A DNA stretch of 42,329 bases, taken from contig JALRLV010000013.1 of NCBI GenBank assembly GCA_023268715.1, positions 1 to 42,329 on the forward strand. Reading direction: 5' to 3'. How positions within the stretch are numbered: position 1 is the stretch's first letter; each line of letters starts with the position of its first letter. The translations under genes and the position numbers were made by a program. Shown here piece by piece: positions 16,707 through 24,357 of this stretch. Under the pieces are notes generated by a model. It saw only the letters and a program-made list of their open reading frames with translations, searched no databases and was not told the DNA's origin. The stretch comes from Candidatus Thalassarchaeaceae archaeon (GTDB taxonomy: Archaea > Thermoplasmatota > Poseidoniia > Poseidoniales > Thalassarchaeaceae).

Positions 16707-18326
16707 ATGCCTCAACCAAATAATGAGCCAATACTAGGGTTCGCCCCGGGAAGTCAAGAGAGAGCGGACCTACAAGCAGAGATGGATCGCCAGATGGGAG
16801 AGGTAATTGAAATCCCGTGCATAATCAATGGAGAGGAAATTTTCACAGGCACCACAACTACACAAGTGATACCTCACAACCACGGTCACGTTTTGGCAAA
16901 TGTTCACCTCGCCGGTAAGGCAGAAATGGAAGCCGCTTGTGATGCGGCGGTAAATGCTCAGCAAGCTTGGATTGACCTAGGGCTAGAGGGAAGATGCGCC
17001 ATATTCGAGCGCTGTGCGGACTTACTGGCTGGAGATTGGAGAATGCGCGTAAATGCTGCAACAATGCTAAATCAATCCAAGACAGCGTTCCAAGCCGAGA
17101 TAGACTCAGCTTGTGAATTGATAGATTTCTGGAGATTTAATTGCCATTATGCCCGAGGATTCCACGATGACTTCCAACCGCTGGTTTCTCCAGACGGTGT
17201 TCAGAACTCGACAGAGATTCGACCTTTGGAAGGATTTGTCCTTTCGATTACTCCATTCAACTTTACCAGTATTGCAGCGAATCTGCCAAGTGCTCCAGCA
17301 ATCGTTGGTTGTACGGGTCTTTGGAAGCCAAGCCGTAATTCCTACCACTCCAATTATGTCTTGATGCAATTGATGATGGAAGCAGGATTACCCCCTGGAG
17401 TAATCAATTTCCTTCCAGGTTCAGGTGCAGAAATTACTGAGGTCTCTTTGGCCAATCCAGACTTTGCCGGATTGCACTTCACAGGTTCAACTGCGGTATT
17501 CCAAGGGTTGTGGCAAGAAATTGGATTAGCACTTCCTAACCTTCGCTCCTATCCGCGAATTGTTGGGGAAACAGGTGGTAAAGACTTCGTCGTGGCTCAT
17601 CCTGACTGTGACCGTCAGGGTCTATTGGTTGCATTGTTGCGCGGTGCTTTCGAGTATCAAGGACAGAAGTGTTCTGCCGCTAGCCGCGCTTATGTGCCAA
17701 GGTCAGTCTGGGATGAAATACGAGATGATCTTGTATCTGAAATATCCAAAATCAAGATGGGCGATGCAAGGGATTTCACAAACTTCATGACTGCTGTTAT
17801 CGATCAGCGTGCCTTTGACAAAATTTCAGGTTATATTGATCGAGCAAAGTCAAGAGATACCTGCTCAGTAATCTGTGGTGGAGGTTACGATGACTCAACA
17901 GGTTGGTTCATCGAGCCGACAATAATTGAAACTACTAATCCAACTAGTGAGAGTATGGTTGAGGAAATATTTGGGCCAGTTCTAACCGTTTATGTCTATC
18001 CTGATTCAGACTTTGACGAAGTTCTGAGAATGTGTGATGAAGCATCTCCCTACGCCTTAACTGGAAGTATATTCTCAAGTTCGGAAGAGAATATCCAGAA
18101 GGCATACAATGCTCTAAGATTCACGGCCGGTAATTTCTACATTAACGATAAGCCAACTGGCGCAGTAGTTGCTCAGCAACCATTTGGTGGTGCACGTGCA
18201 AGTGGTACGAATGACAAGGCAGGTGGTCCACTCAATCTACTTCGATGGATTTCACCTCGTTCCGTAAAGCGTACATTGGACATACCGCAAGATTGGACAT
18301 ATCCATTCATGGGCGCTGATGAATAA
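16707..18326 (+). CDS. L-glutamate gamma-semialdehyde (P5C) dehydrogenase, ALDH4A1-like
   Basis: This 539-residue aldehyde dehydrogenase oxidises glutamate semialdehyde, in equilibrium with pyrroline-5-carboxylate, to glutamate with NAD+. That is the last step of proline and arginine breakdown. The catalytic residues are C322 in GQKCSAASR and E288 in GETGGKDF. The N-terminal NEPILGFAPGSQER, the EGFVLSITPFNFT block and the C-terminal INDKPTGAVVAQQPFGGA match the ALDH4A1/PutA-C class and resemble the mitochondrial enzyme closely. No proline dehydrogenase or ornithine aminotransferase is in the window. The next gene, an SSS transporter, looks like PutP by context, but its riboswitch says otherwise. 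Confidence 0.93.
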   Translation: MPQPNNEPILGFAPGSQERADLQAEMDRQMGEVIEIPCIINGEEIFTGTTTTQVIPHNHGHVLANVHLAGKAEMEAACDAAVNAQQAWIDLGLEGRCAIFERCADLLAGDWRMRVNAATMLNQSKTAFQAEIDSACELIDFWRFNCHYARGFHDDFQPLVSPDGVQNSTEIRPLEGFVLSITPFNFTSIAANLPSAPAIVGCTGLWKPSRNSYHSNYVLMQLMMEAGLPPGVINFLPGSGAEITEVSLANPDFAGLHFTGSTAVFQGLWQEIGLALPNLRSYPRIVGETGGKDFVVAHPDCDRQGLLVALLRGAFEYQGQKCSAASRAYVPRSVWDEIRDDLVSEISKIKMGDARDFTNFMTAVIDQRAFDKISGYIDRAKSRDTCSVICGGGYDDSTGWFIEPTIIETTNPTSESMVEEIFGPVLTVYVYPDSDFDEVLRMCDEASPYALTGSIFSSSEENIQKAYNALRFTAGNFYINDKPTGAVVAQQPFGGARASGTNDKAGGPLNLLRWISPRSVKRTLDIPQDWTYPFMGADE

Positions 18327-18360
18327 TCCCAAGTTTGATTATCTTCCTTCTTTAGGGAAA

Positions 18361-18442
18361 TTTAGGGGAGCTTAGTGCTGAGAGGTTGCTTTCGGGCGAC
18401 GACCCATTGACCTGATCTGGGTAATGCCAGCGGAGGGATAGA
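18361..18442 (+). promoter_or_regulatory. TPP riboswitch (THI element) controlling the SSS transporter
   Basis: The hallmark elements occur in order: GGGG (18365-18368, P2), GCTGAGA (18377-18383), CCC (18403-18405, P2 partner), TTGACCTGATCTGG (18407-18420) and AATGCCAGCGGAGGGA (18423-18438). P5 is CTGG/CCAG. P3 is very short (AGC/GCT), and an extra hairpin GTTGC/GCGAC (18385-18400) sits before the CCC. P1 is weak (TTTA/TAGA). GGAGGG (18432-18437) lies seven bases before the transporter ATG and should be its Shine-Dalgarno sequence, so TPP binding would hide it and reduce translation. Confidence 0.95.
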
Positions 18443-18444
18443 AA

Positions 18445-19905
18445 ATGGATACAAATATCGCATACGGATTGATGATTGCAACGCTAGGTGTATTCGGTTA
18501 TATCGGATATCAAGCATCGAATGCTAAGGAACTTGAAGCAGATGAATACCTCTCTGCTCGAGGTTCACAGGATTGGCTCAGAATTGGATTGAGTCTTTTC
18601 GCTTCAGGGATGGGGATTTGGATTCTTTTTGGCCCTTCTGAGGTCGGTTACTATGGTGGATTTTGGGATGTTGTCGGTTACGCCGTATCATCCGCCACTC
18701 CGTTCATACTCCTCGCCTATGTGGGGCCAAAAATTAGGGACAGGCTACCAACCGGAGTCACTCTTGCAGATTATGTTAGAATACGTCTAGGTAGGCCAAT
18801 GCAGATCTATGTTGGATTAATTTCGGTACTCTATATGTTCACATTTTTGTTTGCTGAATTTACGGCAATCGGAAAGGCTACTGAAACGTTGTCTGATGCT
18901 GAACCTCTCGTTCCAATGTTCCTGATAGGGGTCGTTACTGCAGCATACATCACTCAGGGAGGACTTCCTGCATCACTTGCGACTGATCGTATTCAGGCAT
19001 GGACCATTTTATTCCTGGTCATTGCTTTGTTGTTGACTCTCTTCGGAGGGGACATTAACGGCCTTATTTCTGATGCTAAGGCATACAATCCTGAGGATTC
19101 ATGGAGTATTGGCTCAATGTCATACATGGACTCTTTCAAGTCAGGGTTGGCCTTGGTTGTGGCAATCACTGCAGCCGAGATGTTCTCTCAAGGAAACTGG
19201 CAGAGAGCATGGGCATCAGAGTCTGATAAAGCTTTGACAAAGGGTGCTTGGCTAGCCGCAGCCCTAGTCTTGCCCCTGGTCTTAGTCATGGGTGTTCTTG
19301 GTACAGTAGTTGCAGGACAAGGTGCTGTGGATGACCCTTCAGCTGCATTCTTCTACCTGATAGATGATGCAGGGGTTTTGTTTGTAGCCGCATTCATAGT
19401 CCTTGCAATTGCTCTGGCTTGCTCCAGCGTCGATACTCTACAGAATGCTGTTGTGGCATCCATTTCTAGAGATTTAAGCGATAGCAAGATGGATCTTCAG
19501 AATGCAAGATACCTAACAGTCGGTATGATTCCAGTAGCAATTTATCTAGCGACCGGACCTACGCTTCCTTTCACCATCCCCCTCATTGGAATATCTGCTT
19601 TTGATGCCGGCGGTGTGTTCCAAATATTCCTCTTCGCCGACTTGTTGGCTGCTGCCACCGTAATGCCAGTGCTTCTAACACTCTGGAATCGGATATCTTC
19701 CCAAGGCGCACTCTTAGGTGCAGTCAGTGGACTTCTATCAGTGGTAGCATATGGTACAGTTACTGGGGATTTGAGGGAGGGCATAGAGTATATTTTCTCA
19801 CCAACAAATGAATTCGGCTTAGCAAATCTCGAAGTATTCCTTTCAGCAGTAATCGGCTCTACAATAATGACGATTATTTGCTCTTTACTGATACCTGATG
19901 AGTGA
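18445..19905 (+). CDS. sodium:solute symporter, probable thiamin or thiamin-precursor importer (ThiV-like)
   Basis: The 486-residue protein has about 13 membrane helices and the SSS-family core, including SARGSQDWLRIGLSLFASGMGIW and the TAAEMFSQGNWQRAWAS block. By sequence alone it could be a proline, pantothenate or urea-type symporter. Its TPP riboswitch points to thiamin or a precursor such as the pyrimidine HMP. A riboswitch-linked SSS transporter, ThiV, was assigned this way in SAR11 bacteria, and similar pairs are known in marine algae. Expression should drop when TPP is plentiful. A 47-residue zinc ribbon gene starts five bases after the stop. The substrate is inferred from regulation and has not been demonstrated. 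Confidence 0.85.
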   Translation: MDTNIAYGLMIATLGVFGYIGYQASNAKELEADEYLSARGSQDWLRIGLSLFASGMGIWILFGPSEVGYYGGFWDVVGYAVSSATPFILLAYVGPKIRDRLPTGVTLADYVRIRLGRPMQIYVGLISVLYMFTFLFAEFTAIGKATETLSDAEPLVPMFLIGVVTAAYITQGGLPASLATDRIQAWTILFLVIALLLTLFGGDINGLISDAKAYNPEDSWSIGSMSYMDSFKSGLALVVAITAAEMFSQGNWQRAWASESDKALTKGAWLAAALVLPLVLVMGVLGTVVAGQGAVDDPSAAFFYLIDDAGVLFVAAFIVLAIALACSSVDTLQNAVVASISRDLSDSKMDLQNARYLTVGMIPVAIYLATGPTLPFTIPLIGISAFDAGGVFQIFLFADLLAAATVMPVLLTLWNRISSQGALLGAVSGLLSVVAYGTVTGDLREGIEYIFSPTNEFGLANLEVFLSAVIGSTIMTIICSLLIPDE

Positions 19906-19910
19906 TAATT

Positions 19911-20054
19911 GTGAAAGAACCTACAAATCTACCAGCCGATAATACCTGCCAAATTCCGGTCAAGGTATTCATCCCAGGCCTCTGTCCTGAGTGTGGCGCA
20001 GATGTAGAAATTGATTGGAAGAACTGCAAAGAGTGTTATGCGATTTTGGGATGA
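19911..20054 (+). CDS. 47-residue zinc-ribbon microprotein
   Basis: A short frame from a GTG at 19911 encodes 47 residues. It contains C25-P-E-C28 and C39-K-E-C42, a classic rubredoxin-like zinc ribbon, in IPGLCPECGADVEI and WKNCKECYAILG. It starts five bases after the symporter stop and overlaps the PAP2 start (20038) by 17 bases, so coupled translation of three genes is likely. The function is unknown. Such ribbons usually act in protein or nucleic-acid contacts. The start has no clear Shine-Dalgarno, which lowers confidence a little. Confidence 0.65.
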   Translation: MKEPTNLPADNTCQIPVKVFIPGLCPECGADVEIDWKNCKECYAILG

Positions 20055-20925
20055 TGACTCTTTCTCTTTTCCAAAATCTTCTCCCGAGCCTTTCAAGGAC
20101 TACTCTTTGCCTTGTCGGTTCGTGCAATCAGGTCGTGCATTGACTCTTTGGGATAGAATACTTACACCATGGCCATATGTCTGGGTAATTCCTTGGAAAC
20201 ATAGAGAGGCTCTAGGCGGTCATCTTTTCCGAGTCATGGTTTTGATTTTCGGCGTAGTCGCGGTTGCAGTCCCATACTTTGGAACAAACATTTGGGCCGA
20301 GACATTCGCTACCACGGTTTGGGACCCAGAAATCGCCCTAGATCGTCAAATTCCAGTAATCGGGTGGATGATTGCACCATACATGGCCCTCTACTTATTC
20401 TATCCAGCAACATTGTTGTCTAATCCGATGGATGACCGACATAGGTTGGAATTGATTTCTGGAGTACAGATGTTATCGATAGTCACACTTCTCTGTTCGG
20501 TTATTTTCATCACACTTCCCGCAGAGATCGATATGAGAGATCAAATCGATTTTGATTTACTCGCTGGATGGGAAGTTGCGTTATTCGAATCAATGCATTT
20601 CTTGGATAATCCATGGAATGCTTGGCCAAGTTTACACATCGCACATTCCTATTTTCTAGCTCGAGCAATTACTAGGTGGGTACAAGCATCTTATTCCGAT
20701 ACAACACCTCGCAAACTCTTCCTGATTGTTCTATGGGTTGAGTTTGTATTGCTTTCCATCAGCATTCTAACAACCAAGCAGCATTACATCTGGGACTTGT
20801 TCACAGGCCTCTTAGTCGGCTTTACTGCCTGGTATCTAGTAGAGCCTTTCCTCAACAAAGTCCGAAACCTCCCTGATGACAAGGTTGGTTTGCACTTAGG
20901 TGACAATGATATTCTCAATCATTGA
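20038..20925 (+). CDS. PAP2-superfamily membrane phosphatase/phosphotransferase (Aur1-like)
   Basis: From the ATG at 20038 the protein has 295 residues and about six membrane helices. The PAP2 core is seen in NAWPSLHIAHS (motif 2) and TTKQHYIWDLFTG (motif 3, with the catalytic His and Asp). The first KxxxxxxRP motif is not evident, as in the PAP2_3 or inositolphosphotransferase-like group. It could remove or transfer phosphate on polyprenyl or phospholipids. A TTG at 20011 is a weaker start. It overlaps the upstream zinc ribbon by 17 bases and the convergent phosphate permease gene by 7 bases. Confidence 0.82.
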   Translation: MRFWDDDSFSFPKSSPEPFKDYSLPCRFVQSGRALTLWDRILTPWPYVWVIPWKHREALGGHLFRVMVLIFGVVAVAVPYFGTNIWAETFATTVWDPEIALDRQIPVIGWMIAPYMALYLFYPATLLSNPMDDRHRLELISGVQMLSIVTLLCSVIFITLPAEIDMRDQIDFDLLAGWEVALFESMHFLDNPWNAWPSLHIAHSYFLARAITRWVQASYSDTTPRKLFLIVLWVEFVLLSISILTTKQHYIWDLFTGLLVGFTAWYLVEPFLNKVRNLPDDKVGLHLGDNDILNH

Positions 20926-23039
20926 TACACGATAGGTAGGAATGCGTTAGCAGCTTCCTCACAGGCATTGGCGACATCATCCAGTCTTTGCAATACACGA
21001 TACATGTGAACTGCTGCTAGAGCGTCTTCTTCACCGGTTCTGAAGACAAATCCTGCGGCGTTACTCTCCACGAGATCTGCCTCATGTTCTGCAAGGTTAA
21101 CCTCTTGAACATACTTCAGCAGTTCTTCCCGACCCGCTTTAGTGTAGCCAGATAGTGTAAGATCTCGTAGATGAAGCACGGTGTCCTCGTAGACTGCAAC
21201 CGTCTTCTGAACTGCCTGTGCCATTTCCATTACCATTTGTCTTGCTTCCTCATTATCATAGAGCGGTCTGAAAGAGAGTTGCTCAGCAACGTTTTGGGCA
21301 TAATCTGCAATCCTATCTTGTCTACCAAGCATGAATAGGAACTCGTCGGAGTCAATGAGTAATTTCCATTCTCTGGCGCTCACCTTTTCTCTTAGAGCGT
21401 TCTTTATTTCGTCCGCAGCCAACTCAGCCTCTATTGTTGCCTGAATTTCTTCAGATGCATCTTCGCCTTTTGTCGCCTTATCTACAGCAGTCAGCATGTG
21501 GTCAACAGTCACTTCTACTGCTTCAGCATGCTTGTGGAACAACTCGAATACAGTGGGTTGTTTTGTTCCATCCCCTCCTACATCAGCTAATGCATCCTCG
21601 ATTACTATCTCCTCATCTCTAGTGACCCAGAGGACATATGCTACCGCGGCAAACGCGATCGGTAATACAACGATTAGATTGATTGCAGTACTTCCTATAG
21701 CGACGTATAGGGTAACTGCTCCAAATCCAGCAGCAGGAAGACTGGCTACCCATGAGGCGAAAATCTTGCCAAAAACTCTGAAATCTACATTTTTGGCTCC
21801 ACCAGCTAGGCCAACTCCAACCACTGCTCCGACTAATGTGTGGGTTGTGGATACTGGGACCGCAAGGAATGGCATTGAGAATACTAGAATTGTAGTAGCC
21901 GCACCAAATTCAGCGGCGAATCCCCTTGTTGGAGTAATATCAGTAATTTTGTGGCCAATAGTTTCCATAACTCTCCAACCCCATGTTACTACACCTATTG
22001 CTATACCAGCTGAACCAAGTAATATTAGCCAAAGGGGAACGTCTACCTTTCCAGCCAATTCTCCTGGTGTTGAGTTTAGTAATTCGTAGACGGTAGCCAT
22101 CGGCCCAATAGCATTAGATCGGTCATTTGCTCCATGAGCAAATGCTACGTATGCTGCAGTAATGACTTGTAACCAAACGAAGATTCTCTCAACGCCGTGG
22201 AATCCTTCTCCTTGGAATTCATAATTCCTGAGGACCCAGTACAGAATTATTGAACCAATAATTCCGATGACTAAAGCAACCATAATCGCGTTGAATGGAA
22301 TCCATGCATTTTCTGCCATTGGGTTCCAAACACCATTTTCTTTGACCGGTAACCAATCATACTTATCCGCGATTACTCCTTCTCTTTCGAGTCTAGCAAT
22401 TAGGCCCTTTAGAGCCTTGAATTGTAAGGCAATACCAAGTACGAAAAAGGTTGGAAGTGCCATAAGTGGGGCCATCCACCTACTTCTTTCAATAGGATTT
22501 GGAGCTTCTAAAATCGTAGCCCGCACAATGAAGAATGTCAAGAAAGCAAGCAAACCACCCATTAACGGACTTGCTACCCAAGACAAAACAACTTCAGTCA
22601 ACTTTTCCCAATTGATAAGAGAAGCATCATATTGTACTTCGAGGACTAATCCGATTCCTACAATTCCTCCAATTATTGAGTGTGTAGTAGATACAGGCAA
22701 TCCAAATCTAGTTGCGATTGTAATCCAAACCGCTGCCGCCATCATAGCAGCAATGAATCCGTACATCAGATCATTAGTGAAAGCCGCATTGAAGTAATCC
22801 GCCTCTGTATCAAAGTAGAGGATTCCTTTTCTTACCGTGTCAGTAACGGCATCTCCGGCAAAGAATGCACCCATGAATTCGAAGACTGCAGCAATAATCA
22901 CCGCTTGCTTCAGAGTTAATGCTCTGGAACCAACAGAAGTCCCCATCGCATTCGCTACATCATTCGCTCCAATGTTCCAGGCCATGTAGGCACAAACGGC
23001 AGTTGCAAGAATCAGGACGAGCCACATTATCGGTTCCAT
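20919..23039 (-). CDS. PiT-family phosphate permease fused to a DUF47/PhoU-like domain
   Basis: The 706-residue protein joins two parts that are normally separate genes. Residues 1 to about 480 form a PiT sodium- or proton-driven phosphate transporter. It has both signature repeats, GANDVAN at 24-30 and HGANDRSNA at about 302-310, and two VSTTHS/VSTTHT blocks. Residues about 498-706 form a full helical DUF47 (Pit accessory, PhoU-related) domain starting FELFHKHAEAVE and ending with the ERxxD-like RLDDVANACEEAANAF. The accessory part should control permease activity from the cytoplasm. The gene is divergent from an AbrB-PhoU regulator, and CTATAGA abuts its start codon. Confidence 0.92.
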   Translation of the reverse strand: MEPIMWLVLILATAVCAYMAWNIGANDVANAMGTSVGSRALTLKQAVIIAAVFEFMGAFFAGDAVTDTVRKGILYFDTEADYFNAAFTNDLMYGFIAAMMAAAVWITIATRFGLPVSTTHSIIGGIVGIGLVLEVQYDASLINWEKLTEVVLSWVASPLMGGLLAFLTFFIVRATILEAPNPIERSRWMAPLMALPTFFVLGIALQFKALKGLIARLEREGVIADKYDWLPVKENGVWNPMAENAWIPFNAIMVALVIGIIGSIILYWVLRNYEFQGEGFHGVERIFVWLQVITAAYVAFAHGANDRSNAIGPMATVYELLNSTPGELAGKVDVPLWLILLGSAGIAIGVVTWGWRVMETIGHKITDITPTRGFAAEFGAATTILVFSMPFLAVPVSTTHTLVGAVVGVGLAGGAKNVDFRVFGKIFASWVASLPAAGFGAVTLYVAIGSTAINLIVVLPIAFAAVAYVLWVTRDEEIVIEDALADVGGDGTKQPTVFELFHKHAEAVEVTVDHMLTAVDKATKGEDASEEIQATIEAELAADEIKNALREKVSAREWKLLIDSDEFLFMLGRQDRIADYAQNVAEQLSFRPLYDNEEARQMVMEMAQAVQKTVAVYEDTVLHLRDLTLSGYTKAGREELLKYVQEVNLAEHEADLVESNAAGFVFRTGEEDALAAVHMYRVLQRLDDVANACEEAANAFLPIVYQ

Positions 23040-23124
23040 CTATAGAGCCTCAATAGGTAGGGCATATAATCATAATATTATATAGAATATATAGTACGCT
23101 ATAGAATACGAGTACTGCGAGCCT
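23040..23124. promoter_or_regulatory. AT-rich divergent promoter between pit and the AbrB-PhoU gene, with repeated TATAGAATA
   Basis: This 85 bp intergenic stretch serves two divergent genes. It holds the direct repeat TATAGAATA at 23081-23089 and 23100-23108 (19 bp apart, about two helix turns). The palindrome ATAATATTAT precedes it, and TCTATAGA (23039-23046) borders the pit start codon. TATA-box-like sequence is abundant on both strands, so promoter and operator elements overlap. A DNA-binding role for the adjacent AbrB-PhoU protein is an obvious guess. Confidence 0.6.
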
Positions 23125-24213
23125 ATGAAAGGTATATATTTCGGGAGTAATGCGGCAAGATACGTGGAAAGGGTCGCTTCCAACAAGTCCGAAGTGAGAA
23201 AACTTCAACTGACAGGAGGTTCAACTTACATTGTCAGTTTACCAAAGAGGTGGGTGATGGAACACCAATTGTCTGCTAAAGATGAAGTCAGAATTGAATG
23301 GAGGCCTTCCGGTAGTTTGCGAGTAAATGCAGAAACTACTTCTGTTAGAAAAAGACGACAAGTGGAAATTGATTTACAAGAAATCAGTAGGGATTTCATT
23401 CTTGATCACCTAATTGGTGCTTATCTCTCTGGGGCTCAAAATATTCGAATCATTTCAAAATCGGGAATAGATAGAGAACACAGAAGGGAACTTCGAAGAT
23501 TCATCCAAACTACCCGTGGGATCGAAATCGCCAACGAATCTGATTACAGCGTAGAAATGATAACTCTGCTTAATCCTGCAGAGATGCCATTACACTCTAG
23601 TCTAAACAGAATGTATCTCTTAGTTTCTAGCCAGATAAGGGATGTGGTGGAAGTCCTTACTGGTGGAGACGTTACTATCCTAGAAGATAGCGAGGAGAGG
23701 GAAAAAGAGGTTGATGCATTGCGTTTGTTACTAGAAAGGCAGGTAGGCCAAATATTGGAATCAGCGACAATTGAAACTAGTTTTGGAACAACCAGGTGGG
23801 AAGCCGCCGAATTGTCGAATATTGTACGGACGCTTGAAAGGATAGGTGATCACTGTTACATCTTAAGCAGGCTGTGCGTTAACCAAGAAGTACCCAAGAA
23901 TCTTTCATCAGCAGAATTACCAGTTTCTGTAAGTCCCATTTGGCAGTCCTCAATTAAGCAACTTATTGCAAATTTACGGAAAAGGAAAGTTAAGGAAATC
24001 CACGATGCAAAATCGAATCTAGAATCTGCCATTATGAATCTGAGGGAATACGAAGATAGCTTGTGGGAAATGAAACTACAATCCACCGATGCCTTGTTTT
24101 TGGATAAATTATCAGAATCTCTTAGGAGAATATTGGCATACACAGTCGACATGGCGGAGATATTAATCAATATACACACACATAGAAATTCAATAGATGT
24201 AACAATTGAATAG
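23125..24213 (+). CDS. AbrB-PhoU phosphate regulator
   Basis: The 362-residue protein begins with a SpoVT/AbrB-type DNA-binding domain at about 23-70 (EVRKLQLTGGSTYIVSLPKRWVMEHQL...DEVRIEW). It continues with two PhoU-like helical bundles containing the metal-site-type motif NIVRTLERIGDHCYIL. Archaeal proteins of this design are thought to link phosphate status to transcription, replacing the bacterial PhoB/PhoR system. It lies between the two phosphate uptake systems, divergent from the PiT fusion and 144 bp before pstS, so it is the best candidate for a local regulator of both. A T-run follows its stop. The start at 23125 leaves a 22-residue N-terminal extension whose role is unclear. Confidence 0.9.
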   Translation: MKGIYFGSNAARYVERVASNKSEVRKLQLTGGSTYIVSLPKRWVMEHQLSAKDEVRIEWRPSGSLRVNAETTSVRKRRQVEIDLQEISRDFILDHLIGAYLSGAQNIRIISKSGIDREHRRELRRFIQTTRGIEIANESDYSVEMITLLNPAEMPLHSSLNRMYLLVSSQIRDVVEVLTGGDVTILEDSEEREKEVDALRLLLERQVGQILESATIETSFGTTRWEAAELSNIVRTLERIGDHCYILSRLCVNQEVPKNLSSAELPVSVSPIWQSSIKQLIANLRKRKVKEIHDAKSNLESAIMNLREYEDSLWEMKLQSTDALFLDKLSESLRRILAYTVDMAEILINIHTHRNSIDVTIE

Positions 24214-24250
24214 ACTATTTTGTTGTGTTATATCGGGGCGTAAATTAACA

Positions 24251-24257
24251 TTTTTTT
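24251..24257 (+). terminator. poly-T terminator after the AbrB-PhoU gene
   Basis: Seven T lie 37 bases after the stop of the AbrB-PhoU gene and before the pstS promoter region. This fits archaeal U-run termination and would separate the regulator from the pst operon. Confidence 0.4.
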
Positions 24258-24357
24258 CACCTAACTATAGAGATTAGATAGGTTCCTTCCATCTATGTTT
24301 ACTTTACAGATTCATTTCAACATACCATGCGATGTCGAAGCGATCGGAGAAATACGA
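24258..24357 (+). promoter_or_regulatory. pstS leader with CTATAGA motif and Shine-Dalgarno
   Basis: The leader contains CTATAGA at 24265-24271, the same heptamer found twice in the pit/AbrB-PhoU intergenic region (23040-23046 and 23099-23105). Nearer the gene, CGGAG (24345-24349) lies eight bases before the ATG at 24358 and decides that start over an in-frame ATG at 24295. The shared motif may be a phosphate-response operator or simply a TATA element. Confidence 0.45.

Noticed and set aside
18445-19905. Annotating the SSS symporter as the proline permease PutP because it follows a P5C dehydrogenase
   Set aside because: A clear TPP riboswitch lies between the two genes and abuts the symporter start, so thiamin-related transport is better supported than proline uptake.
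21496-22089. Long reverse-complement frame (197 codons) inside the PiT gene
   Set aside because: It is a shadow of the conserved permease, rich in Ala, Thr, Pro and Ile as expected from the antisense of membrane-helix codons.
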